Positions 9,618-18,858 of a DNA stretch of 64,000 nt are shown in pieces (the stretch's first letter is position 1; each line of letters opens with the position of its first letter). The stretch spans positions 1,723,128 through 1,787,127 of the forward strand of contig CP079860.1 in assembly GCA_019339365.1 (NCBI GenBank), read 5' to 3'. Source of the stretch: Vibrio neptunius. GTDB lineage: Bacteria > Pseudomonadota > Gammaproteobacteria > Enterobacterales > Vibrionaceae. Position numbers and translations under genes: made by a program. Under the pieces are notes generated by a model. It did not search any database. It worked only from the letters and a program-made list of their open reading frames with translations, and was not told where the DNA came from.

Positions 9618-10097
9618 TTATCCCTTCAAAGACCCATCCAAGACTTGCTCAATGAAGTCAGATTTCAGCGTTCGATAATCCTCATGTGAGTATCCCTCGC
9701 AAGACTGTTTCAGTTTGTTGTAATGCCTCACTAACTCAGGATTCGAGACGAGATAATCACGAAATCGAAGGAAGCATTCATGTTGTGAGCCATTCGCAAC
9801 AACTTGAAATGCGACGTTATCTGTCTTCGACTCAAGCATGCACAGCTCGGAGGTGCGCAAGGTATTTTGTTTTTCTGAAAACCCTAACGTGGTCAATGTT
9901 TGAACTGACTGTTCAAATTGTGATTGCTCAACCCCAACATAAATGTCCAGATCACCTTTTGAAATCGCTCCTGGGATTGCCGAAGAGCCGATATGCTCTA
10001 CAACCGCATTGGGGAGCAACAAACTCACTTTTCTCTTATAAGATTGAAATTGCGCACGACACAAATCCTGATACTCTTCTGGTAAATAAAACTTCAT
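9618..10097 (-). CDS. GrpB family protein (UPF0157, nucleotidyltransferase-like)
   Basis: A 159-residue cytosolic protein. It shows the family signature VEHIGSSAIPGAISKGDLDI, which resembles a nucleotidyltransferase active-site strand, and the C-terminal FLRFRDYLVSNPELVRHY. AGGACAGT precedes the ATG. Most members have no defined role. The gene stands alone between a solute-binding protein and the LPMO leader, so the context gives little. Confidence 0.9.
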   Translation of the reverse strand: MKFYLPEEYQDLCRAQFQSYKRKVSLLLPNAVVEHIGSSAIPGAISKGDLDIYVGVEQSQFEQSVQTLTTLGFSEKQNTLRTSELCMLESKTDNVAFQVVANGSQHECFLRFRDYLVSNPELVRHYNKLKQSCEGYSHEDYRTLKSDFIEQVLDGSLKG

Positions 10098-10605
10098 ACT
10101 GTCCTCAAGTTAGGCACACTCATGTGGGCTAATTCTACACACATAACAAATTCACACAAAGAATACTAAAAGAAAAAAACATTCACCAAAATAAGTCATG
10201 GTCAATTTACCACCAGAACAAACACATTTAAATGTCAAATAAAGGTCATAAGTTTAAATATAAAGAAAGAAATCATTCAATAAATCTATTTATTGGGTAG
10301 AGTTCGCAGTTTAATTAAAAAACAAAATCTCTACAGTCAAACACAGCAATTAAAGCTCTTAAATTTCAATAGCCTAGATTAAATAACGCAAAAATAAAAA
10401 CAAATTGTAAAAAGTTAAACAATTGCGATCTTAATTCATATTCTGAATACAAAACCTTTAATAAGCCAAATCTTAGATTATCTTTAATCTGTTTCTAATA
10501 GAAATAACAACAATAAAAATAGACTTCAATCAATAGGTAAAGAATTGATTGATAGTGTTAATTATATAAAACAGTTACTTGTATAAAACGAAATAGAGTA
10601 AGAAA
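10098..10605. other. AT-rich leader of the LPMO gene, no gene seen
   Basis: About 508 bases of strongly A-rich sequence separate the divergent GrpB-like and LPMO genes. No open reading frame, RNA fold or clear operator was recognised. Long AT-rich leaders ahead of secreted chitin-active proteins are typical of Vibrio and could bind H-NS, which is inference. Confidence 0.4.
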
Positions 10606-12082
10606 ATGACAGCGAATAAACACATCTTAAAACTGGCAGTAGGTAGCGCCTTGCTATCTGCCCTGCCGACTCATGTCTATGCACATGGTTGGTCTGAATA
10701 TCCTAGTGCTCGACAAAATATCTGTTACGAACAAGGCGGTATCTGGTCTGGTAGTCCACCCAATGCCGCTTGTGCAAATGCCAAAAACATTTCGGGGTCT
10801 TACCCATTCGTACAGCGCAACGAGTACGCCAAAAACATTACTGACTTTAACAACCCGAGTGCAGTAAAAGCCGCGATTCCAGATGGCACTTTATGCTACG
10901 CAAACGATCCTCAGAAACGTGGCATGGGAGCCCCGCATACCGCCTGGACCCGCACAGAAATGAATACGGGTACATTCGAATATGTGTTTAATGCCACGGC
11001 ACCGCACAACCCTTCATTCTGGGAATTTTACTTAACCAAACCCAATGCTGACCTGTCGAAAGGGCTGGCTTGGGGCGATTTAGATTTGATTCAAGAAACG
11101 GGCAATGTGCCAGTAGAGAACGGAAAATATCGAATCAATGTGACTATCCCATCAGAGCGATCGGGTGACGCTATCCTCTTTTGTACGTTGGCAACGAGAT
11201 GATGCCGCAGGTGAAGGTTTCTACAACTGTTCTGATATTACGATCAAGAATGGTAACACTCCGCCGCCTGAGCCAGCACCACAACCTGATTTGCATCGTG
11301 GCTCATCCTTTATCCCGAGTGGAATGGAAGCGCCTCAAATTGGCGATGTTGTAAAATACGACATCATTAACAAAGATGGCGTGGTTGCACGTAGCTTTGA
11401 TATTAAAGTGAACTCAAATAACGTTGGGGATTGGGATCGTCTCCTAGCGTCTGAGATTAATGGTTGGCACGCCGAATTCAAAGATGGCGCAGTTTTTATC
11501 GGTGATTGGCATGAAGAAATGCAGCACTATATGTATTTCCAGAATGATCCGTCACGCAATTTCTTTAACTCCAAAGACAGTCGAGCTTCAGGGTTAATGA
11601 CCGTTTCCCGCGACGACAATGGCAATGTAGACCCGCTAGCAGGGCAACTCTATGAACTATCGCAAAGTGATAATGTCGTCAATGCAGGTGATAAAGTCGT
11701 CATTGTCACCGAAGAAAATGCCACACTGACTCAAACTCAGGGCACACCGGTACAGATTCAGAATAACGGCTCTTCTTCGATCATTATCGATACTCAATCT
11801 ATCACTCAGAATGAAACGTTAATCTTCTCGGCGAATGCAAACAACAGCGATCGTACTGAAACCTTTACCTTTGAGGTGATGGTAGATGACGGGGGCGTCA
11901 CGCCTCCACCAACTCCAGAACCGAGCCCAGATGCTTGGAGCTCATCAGCGACTTACATCGGCGGTGAAGTGGTGTCCTATGCCGGTAAGGCGTGGAAAGC
12001 ACAATGGTGGATTCAAGGCGGTGATGATCCTGAAACCACATACAGTAAGGACAAATGGGGCGTTTGGCGACCAGCAAACTAG
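10606..12082 (+). CDS. Secreted AA10 lytic polysaccharide monooxygenase / chitin-binding protein (one frameshift)
   Basis: A copper enzyme that oxidatively cleaves crystalline chitin outside the cell. The signal peptide ends in HVYA, so the mature protein begins with His (HGWSEYPSARQNICYEQGG), the first copper ligand. The second ligand is His in MGAPHTAWTR. A middle domain follows, then a Pro-rich linker, then a C-terminal CBM5/12-type chitin-binding module (AWSSSATYIGGEVVSYAGK, KWGVWRP). The frame breaks at a T run (11179-11182); removing one T joins DAILF to VRWQRDDAAGEG and gives about 491 residues. The start differs from V. cholerae GbpA, so it is left without that name. A terminator follows. 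Confidence 0.88.
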
Positions 12083-12131
12083 CACTCCTGCTACTCATCT
12101 CACCACCTAAATAAGTGGATCAATTTTTATC

Positions 12132-12176
12132 AAATAGCCATCGCGTCTTTTACAGCGCGGTGGCTATTTCTTTGTG
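12132..12176 (+). terminator. Rho-independent terminator after the LPMO gene
   Basis: The arm AAATAGCCATCGCG (12132-12145) pairs with CGCGGTGGCTATTT (12156-12169), with one G-U pair, across a short loop, and CTTTG follows. The T-tract is short. Confidence 0.7.
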
Positions 12177-12501
12177 CTCAGTTTTCAATCCTAAGTCCAC
12201 ACTCATGATTCGACCTGAATACAGGCTGCGCCATCACCAAGTAACCCAATCAAACTCATGCAAAGATTAACGTTCAAGTCTTAAACAAAGTTACTGGTTG
12301 ACTACAAGCTAAACAATTGATGTGATTAGTCGCTTTTCTCCCGCCCTTCGTTATGAGATTACTCAAGTCGGTGTTAATATTGTGACCAAGTCAATCTGCC
12401 CTACCTTAATCGGCATCACAAACTTGTGATAAACGAACGCTTTGTTATGTTTAAAGTTGCACGGCAGATTAAACCATTAAGTTAGAAGGCAATATTTTCA
12501 A
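12177..12501. other. Intergenic region, nothing recognised
   Basis: About 325 bases between the LPMO terminator and ylqF hold no supported gene or RNA. AGAAGG at about 12484 may serve as the ribosome-binding site for ylqF, and the promoter must lie here. Confidence 0.4.
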
Positions 12502-13431
12502 ATGGTTAACAATACAATTCAATGGTTTCCGGGTCACATGCATAAGGCCCAAAAAGAGATAGCTGAAGCCATCCCTCAAATTGATGTCATTATTGAGGTG
12601 CTTGACGCTCGTATCCCTTTTAGCAGCGAAAACCCTATGATCGCCGAGTTAAAGGGTGATAAACCCGTGGTTAAAGTTCTCAATAAACGCGATCTCGCCG
12701 ATCCAGAGTTAACCCAACTATGGATTGACCATTTTGAGAAAGAGCACAACGTAAAAGCGATTGCGATTACCACTTCTCAACAACAAGAAGTAAACCGCAT
12801 TATGGAGCTAGTGCGTAAACTGGCTCCTCACCGTGAGGAAATTGGCAAAAACATTCGCACCATGATCATGGGTATCCCGAATGTGGGTAAATCAACCATC
12901 ATCAATGCTCTTGCAGGTCGCACCATTGCGGTAACGGGCAACCAACCCGCCGTGACACGTCGTCAGCAACGCATCAATCTACAAAACGGTATTGTTTTAT
13001 CGGATACACCAGGCATTTTATGGCCTAAAGTGGAAAATCCACACAGTGGGTTCCGTTTGGCGGCAACTGGAGCAGTGAAAGACACTGCGATGGAATATGA
13101 TGAAGTGGCTTTCTATACGGTTGAGTACTTAGCAAAAGCGTACCCGGAGCGCTTGAAAGAGCGCTATCAGATCGAAGAAATGCCGGAAAGTGACATCGAG
13201 CTCATGGAAGAGATTGGTCGTCGACGTGGCGCGTTACGCTCTGGCGGACGAGTCGATTTGCACAAGTGTTCGGAAATTTTACTTCATGAATTGCGCAGTG
13301 GCACCTTAGGTCAAATAACACTTGAGTTGCCAGAAATGATCACCAAAGAGTTGGTCGAAGTAGAGATTGAAGCGACTCGTAAGGCTGAAGAGAAAGCCAA
13401 GAAAAAGAAGAGCGCCGTAAGCGTTACTTAA
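12502..13431 (+). CDS. ylqF: Ribosome biogenesis GTPase YlqF/RbgA type
   Basis: A 309-residue circularly permuted GTPase that helps mature the large ribosomal subunit. The G4 motif comes first (LNKRDLADPE), followed by the P-loop GIPNVGKSTIINAL and G3 SDTPGILWP, which is the diagnostic order. The N-terminal QWFPGHMHKAQKEI is the YlqF signature. The C-terminal part (GRRRGALRSGGRVDLHK) is helical and ends in a Lys-rich tail that could touch rRNA. It is intact and followed by a terminator. Confidence 0.95.
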   Translation: MVNNTIQWFPGHMHKAQKEIAEAIPQIDVIIEVLDARIPFSSENPMIAELKGDKPVVKVLNKRDLADPELTQLWIDHFEKEHNVKAIAITTSQQQEVNRIMELVRKLAPHREEIGKNIRTMIMGIPNVGKSTIINALAGRTIAVTGNQPAVTRRQQRINLQNGIVLSDTPGILWPKVENPHSGFRLAATGAVKDTAMEYDEVAFYTVEYLAKAYPERLKERYQIEEMPESDIELMEEIGRRRGALRSGGRVDLHKCSEILLHELRSGTLGQITLELPEMITKELVEVEIEATRKAEEKAKKKKSAVSVT

Positions 13432-13453
13432 AAAACAAACGTTAATCACGACA

Positions 13454-13481
13454 ACGGCGGTATCTACCGCCGTTTTTATTC
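13454..13481 (+). terminator. Rho-independent terminator after ylqF
   Basis: ACGGCGGTA (13454-13462) faces TACCGCCGT (13465-13473), followed by TTTTATT. The two-base centre means the top pairs must open to form the loop. Confidence 0.85.
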
Positions 13482-13539
13482 TCGCTTCCACACTCACCTT
13501 TGATATAGTCACAGCAATGTTATCAACGAGTTTCGCACG

Positions 13540-14517
13540 ATGAAAATCCCAACCAATATCATTACTGGTTTTCTGGGGACCGGAAAAACCACGACAATAC
13601 TTAACCTGCTGAAAGAAAAACCCGCTGACCAGCATTGGGCAGTTCTGGTCAATGAATTTGGTGAAATTGGTATTGATGGCGCCATGCTCACGGAGCAAGG
13701 CGCGATGATCAAAGAAGTACCCGGTGGTTGCATGTGTTGTGCTGCTGGAGTCCCGACTTCCGTTGCCCTTACCGCGTTGCTACGTACGCAGCCCGATCGT
13801 CTGATAGTTGAACCAACCGGCTTAGGCCACGCCCACAAGATTCTCGCAACCTTAACCTCGGCTCAGTTTCGAGATTACATTGACTTAAGAGCCACTATAG
13901 GATTAGTCGATCCTCGCAACCTATCCAACCCTAAGTATGTTGAGAATCAAAACTTTAACGACCAGCTCAACATCGCAGATATTGTGATTGGTAATAAGGT
14001 AGACGCGTGTCATGTCGGTGATATCGATGCGTTTAACGACTGGGTTTCCGATCAAAACCCACCCAAGATTTATAGCCAACTTGTCAAGCAAGGGCGTTTC
14101 CCTATAGAACTTCTCGACAACCAGAGAAGGGAAACAACAGTGTCGACGGATATTGCACAGCACCATCATGAACACGCTGAGGCAGAACCACAATTTGCTC
14201 TAGCACCGGATCAGGTAATGGTCCGCAAAGAAAACAAAGGCCAAGGCTACTTCAGTTGTGGCTGGTTATTTGGTGCAGAAGTCACGTTCAGTTTTGATGA
14301 CCTATTCTCTGTGTTATCAGACTTAACTGCCGAACGTGTCAAAGGCGTAATGAACACAGATAGAGGCTGCTATGCCTTCAATGTCAGCCACGGTGTTGTC
14401 TCTGTTAATGAGATGTCATTGGAGGGTTTCGAAAGCCGTCTGGAAGTGATCGATAGCCAACTGCTTCCATGGGATCAGTTGGAAACAGTACTCAAGAAAA
14501 TTGCCTCACTTGATTAG
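13540..14517 (+). CDS. CobW/COG0523 family GTP-binding metallochaperone (YeiR-like)
   Basis: A 325-residue G3E-family GTPase. It has the P-loop GFLGTGKTTTILNLL, the metal-binding CxCC in EVPGGCMCCAAGVPTS and the GTP-base motif NKVDA. A His-rich stretch (AQHHHEHAEAE) follows near residue 205, then a CobW C-terminal domain. Members insert or deliver zinc and other metals; YeiR binds zinc and is the closest in overall form. No Zur site or zinc-related neighbour is visible. The family is firm, the metal inferred. Confidence 0.88.
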   Translation: MKIPTNIITGFLGTGKTTTILNLLKEKPADQHWAVLVNEFGEIGIDGAMLTEQGAMIKEVPGGCMCCAAGVPTSVALTALLRTQPDRLIVEPTGLGHAHKILATLTSAQFRDYIDLRATIGLVDPRNLSNPKYVENQNFNDQLNIADIVIGNKVDACHVGDIDAFNDWVSDQNPPKIYSQLVKQGRFPIELLDNQRRETTVSTDIAQHHHEHAEAEPQFALAPDQVMVRKENKGQGYFSCGWLFGAEVTFSFDDLFSVLSDLTAERVKGVMNTDRGCYAFNVSHGVVSVNEMSLEGFESRLEVIDSQLLPWDQLETVLKKIASLD

Positions 14518-14919
14518 CCTTCTCTAAACGACAAAAGGCGCACCCTTCAGTGCGCCCTATCCCTCGTTACTCAATCGTGAGTTTGCGAATCAGGACCGTG
14601 TGTTTTTGCGCCCTGATCATAAAACGAGGATCTCAAAATGATGTGTTGAATCCATCCAAATTGTAGGTAAGGCTTTTAATCCTCCATGCGGGTTGGTTCA
14701 GATTGCCTTACGTTTTAACTATGGTTCAAAACGCTAAAAGTGCAAGGAGATAAACGTGATCTCTTACCAATTCCTGACTATTTTTGAACTCTCACATCCT
14801 TCATATTTGAAAATCAACATTTCATTCTTGACGCTATAGTTAAACTTACACAAGCGTATAATTCTCATGAGAGACATCAATATTTACAATGCAACCAATC
14901 GAATGAGGTTACCTTTTTT
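14518..14919. other. Intergenic region upstream of clcA
   Basis: About 400 bases without a supported gene. A GGCGCAC/GTGCGCC hairpin near 14536-14556 just after the CobW-type gene resembles a terminator stem, but it lacks a T-tract. The remainder should contain the clcA promoter; no specific element was recognised. Confidence 0.45.
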
Positions 14920-16321
14920 ATGACCAAGAGAGAGAAAATTAAGCAATCCCTTTTAGCGAGTATGCCAAAGGATGCAATTAATCAGTTTCTCTCTAAAGAT
15001 AAAACACCTGTTTCTGTTCTCGTCCTTTCTTTACTTGTCGGTATTCTTGCCGGCATAGTGGGTACCTTGTTCGAGATTGCCGTTCATTTTGTCTCTGAAA
15101 CCCGGACTGACTGGCTCAAACAAGCTATTGGTAGCGCGTTGCCGCTGTGGCTCGCGGCATTTTTGATCAGTGCTGCATTGGCATTTGTTGGCTACTATCT
15201 CGTTCATCGTTTTGCCCCCCGAAGCTGCCGGATCAGGCATTCCAGAAATTGAAGGAGCAATGGATGGTATACGCCCCGTTCGTTGGTGGCGTGTTATCCC
15301 TGTGAAATTTTTTGGTGGTATGGGCGCACTGGGCTCAGGCATGGTACTTGGCCGCGAAGGTCCAACGGTTCAAATGGGTGGCGCCATTGGCCGCATGGTG
15401 ACGGATCTTTTTCAGGTCAAAAATGACGATACCAAACACACGTTACTTGCCTCTGGCGCAGCAGGAGGTTTAGCCGCCGCGTTCAATGCCCCGCTGGCTG
15501 GCATCATGTTTGTCGTAGAAGAGATGCGCCCCCAATTTCGCTATTCACTCATTTCGATTCGTGCGGTGATCATTTCTGCCATCGCTGCCAACATTGTCTT
15601 TCGTTACATTAATGGTCAAGATGCGGTGATCACTATGCCGCAATACCACCCGCCAGAACTGGCAGCTTTGTGGCTCTTCTTGCTTTTAGGTGCCATGTTT
15701 GGTGTTTTTGGTGTGGTGTTTAATCGCCTCGTGACTCTCTCTCAAGACTTGTTTGTCAAACTGCATAAGAATGATCGTCGACGTTACCTGATCACAGGAA
15801 GCGGTATAGGTGGTTGTTTTGGTTTAATGCTGCTTTATCTGCCAGAAATAACCGGAGGCGGTATTAGCTTAATTCCGACCATCACTAACGGTGGCTACGG
15901 TGCGACGGTGCTACTGGTTTTATTCGCTGCAAGGATCCTCACCACACTGATTTGTTTTGGCTCTGGGGCACCCGGCGGTATCTTTGCGCCGATGTTAGCT
16001 TTGGGTACGCTATTTGGTTATGCATTTGGCTTAATCGCCCATGGTTTAATGCCTGAATTGATGATTTCACCCGGCATGTTTGCGATCGCAGGTATGGGTG
16101 CTTTGTTCGCGGCCACCGTGCGTGCGCCGATCACTGGCATATTGTTAGTGATCGAAATGACCAACAACTACTACCTAATACTGCCACTGATCATTACCTG
16201 CTTGGGGGCCGTTATTTTTGCTCAGTTACTCGGTGGGCAGCCGATTTATAGCCAACTGTTACATCGAACATTAAAAAATGAGAAGTTAAGACAAGAAGAC
16301 CTTCCCTGCGACTCAAAATGA
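14920..16321 (+). CDS. clcA: H+/Cl- exchange transporter ClcA (one frameshift)
   Basis: An inner-membrane two-chloride/one-proton antiporter of the CLC family, linked to acid resistance. All CLC signatures are present: GSGIPEIEGAM, GREGPTVQMGG with the gating glutamate, FVVEEMRPQFRY with the internal proton glutamate, and GSGAPGGIFAPML. The frame breaks at a run of six C (15215-15220). With five C the reading continues as HRFAPEAAGSGIPE and gives about 466 residues, the usual length. The break is most likely a sequencing error. GAGG at about 14904 is somewhat far from the ATG. A TehA-type gene follows. Confidence 0.93.
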
Positions 16322-16431
16322 CAATTGCACAGTAACCGCTCAGCTTGATATGATCTTGTGCCCTGAATGATCTGTAGCACGGATTTGCTCAATCATTAGG
16401 GCCAATCATTTCTTTCAAGCTAGTCAGGATT

Positions 16432-17406
16432 ATGCCGTTGAACTGGAAACGCTTTACACACTTTCACAGTGTGCCCCCCTCACAAGCCGCATTAGCGCTG
16501 GGCATGATAGGACTCGGTCATGCATGGGCATTGTATATTCCTGACATTGGCGTTTTTATCCGCCCTTATCTTGCTGCAGGCGGTGCTATTCTGCTGCTTC
16601 CAGTGCTAATAAAATACTTCAGCAGTTACTCCACTTTCATCAACGATATTCGTCACCCACTGAGCGGCAGCTTGATGGCCCCCATGAGTATGGCATTGTT
16701 GATCTTATGTGATTACCTCGCCGTGATCTCGCCCTTGATCGCCTACCCTTTGTGGTTTGCGGCGCTGTTACTTCACATCACCATGATGGTGTTGTTTTTC
16801 TTCTTTCAAATAACACGCTTCAAGATGGCCAATATTGTTCCTAGTTGGTTCCTGTATCCGGTAGGGTTAATTAGTAGCTCATTGGCAGGTACCAAATTCG
16901 GTCATAACGTATTTTCAGAAACCTTAGTCAGCGTCTGTATTACGATATACTTCTTTATGTTGCCGCTAGTGCTCTATAGGCTGATGTTTGAAGGTCGGCT
17001 TCCACGCAGAGCAAGGCCAACACTCGCCATAATGGCGGCACCAATTAATCTGTCATTGGCCACCTATTTGGTTAACTTCCAAAAGCCAGATCCTATTCTC
17101 ACTGGCGCTTTGGCTGGTATTGCTATCACTATGACGTTAACCATCTACCTGTGTTACTTCCGTCTAATGCGACTAAAATTCCAACCTTCCATTGCGGCCG
17201 TCACCTTCCCTTCTGTCATTAGTGCGATCGCGATGCACCGTCTGACGAGCTTTTTCGAGCAGTATCATCCGCACTGGCACTGGCTTCACAAATTTGGATT
17301 TTTTGAGCTGAGTGTCGCCACCGCACTGGTAGCATGGGTACTGATTGGCTATATCAAAATGTACTGGCCTGAATTTTTCACGCCGAAGATAAAAGTAAAT
17401 TCGTAA
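16432..17406 (+). CDS. TehA/SLAC1 (TDT) family transporter
   Basis: A 324-residue inner-membrane protein with about ten hydrophobic helices and the TDT-family layout (PPSQAALALGMIGLGHAW at the start, FKMANIVPSWFLYPVGLI mid-protein). Relatives include E. coli TehA, associated with tellurite resistance, and plant SLAC1 anion channels. Its position after the chloride exchanger fits an anion or weak-acid role, but the substrate cannot be read from sequence. AGGAT precedes the ATG. Confidence 0.8.
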   Translation: MPLNWKRFTHFHSVPPSQAALALGMIGLGHAWALYIPDIGVFIRPYLAAGGAILLLPVLIKYFSSYSTFINDIRHPLSGSLMAPMSMALLILCDYLAVISPLIAYPLWFAALLLHITMMVLFFFFQITRFKMANIVPSWFLYPVGLISSSLAGTKFGHNVFSETLVSVCITIYFFMLPLVLYRLMFEGRLPRRARPTLAIMAAPINLSLATYLVNFQKPDPILTGALAGIAITMTLTIYLCYFRLMRLKFQPSIAAVTFPSVISAIAMHRLTSFFEQYHPHWHWLHKFGFFELSVATALVAWVLIGYIKMYWPEFFTPKIKVNS

Positions 17407-17621
17407 TAATTAAACTGGGAGAAAAAAAGAAATCAATGGGATATTAATTCAGAATAGAGCCCCTTGAGGGTATTTATTCCTAATTAATATACAATTAACT
17501 ATAATTATATCTGTTATCATATGCAAGAAAATCACATTTTATATTAGATTTATTATTCAACTGAATTTATACATAGCTAGGTCAGCTGGCGCTTACGAAA
17601 AATACCATAAGGCTATGTATT

Positions 17622-18802
17622 ATGAATATGTTAACTACACCATCCCATTTACCCGATTTTATCAATAAACGAATCGACTATTATGTTTCTGACTTAATAA
17701 ATAAAAAAGATAATGGAAGAAACCTAGTTGTAGGTAAGAAACCCCATCTTGGTGATATCATTTTGCAAAGTAATGATTATCTTGCACTTACCCATCACCC
17801 TAAAATCATCGATGCTCAAGTTAATTCATTGCTCTCCAACAAAGACACGGCATTTATGTCTAGTGTGTTCTTGCACAGCGATGGACTGGATAAAACGGTT
17901 GAGCATCATCTCGCTGACTACACTGGATTTCAAACCTGCACCATTGCACCGTCGGGATGGATTGCCAATATTGGTCTACTACAAACTATCTGTGATTCAG
18001 AAACCAATGTGTATATAGACTTTTTGCGCATATGTCGCTTTGGGAAGGCGCACGAATCGCAGGGGCCAACATCCATCCTTTTATGCACAACAATACCAAT
18101 CACCTCAAACGTTTAATTAAACGCAATGGACCAGGTGTGGTTTTGATTGATTCTATATACAGTACCATCGGAACCATAGCGCCACTGCAGGAAATGGTGA
18201 CTTTAGCAAAAGAGATGGATTGCGCGATCGTTGTCGATGAGTCCCACTCTTTAGGCATATATGGTCTTAAGGGAGCAGGACTAGTTCAAGAACTTGAGCT
18301 CACCAATAAAGTGGATTTCATCACTGCCAGTCTGGCGAAGACCTTTGCTTATCGTGCTGGTGCTGTTTGGTGTAACAACTTAACAGGTCAAGTGGTACCA
18401 TACGTCTCATTTCCATCTATTTTTAGTTCAGCAATGATGTCATTTGAGTTAGATAGAATTGACGCTACGCTAAACGTTATCAAGGAAAGCGACCAATCAC
18501 GTCAGCGTTTAATGGAGTGTTCAGCGCAAGTACGTGAGGGACTAAAAGATATTGGTTACGATATTCGTAGCGAATCTCAGATAATCAGCTTAGAAACTGC
18601 AGAGAAAACTAACACGCGTAAAGTTAGAGATTTTTTCGAAGATAATGGCGTATTTGGCTCTGTTTTCTGTACTCCTGCTACACCTGATAATAAAAACATC
18701 TTGCGCTTATCTTTAAATAGTGCCCTAAGTAATCATGATATTGATAAGATTTTATCGGTTGCAAAACAAGCTAAGAGTAATAAGGAACTATACTTCGTCT
18801 AA
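17622..18802 (+). CDS. cqsA: CAI-1 autoinducer synthase CqsA (one frameshift)
   Basis: A PLP-dependent acyl-CoA transferase that makes the Vibrio autoinducer CAI-1 precursor from an acyl-CoA and S-adenosylmethionine. The sequence follows V. cholerae CqsA closely: ILQSNDYLAL, LLQTICDSETNVYIDF, then HMSLWEGARIAGA, and the PLP lysine in TASLAKTFAYRAGA (about Lys240). The frame breaks at a run of five T (18021-18025). A sixth T restores DFFAHMSLWEG and gives about 393 residues. It converges on cqsS, as in V. cholerae. The upstream 215 bases are AT-rich and no LuxO/Qrr element was recognised. Confidence 0.95.
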
Positions 18803-18809
18803 TTAAGCT

Positions 18810-18832
18810 AACGCCTCTTATTAAGAGGCGTT
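18810..18832. terminator. Bidirectional terminator between cqsA and cqsS
   Basis: AACGCCTCTTA (18810-18820) is followed by its inverted copy up to 18832. TTACTATTT follows on the plus strand. It lies in the 56-base gap between two convergent genes. Confidence 0.75.
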
Positions 18833-18858
18833 ACTATTTAAAAAAATAGCGTATTGAA

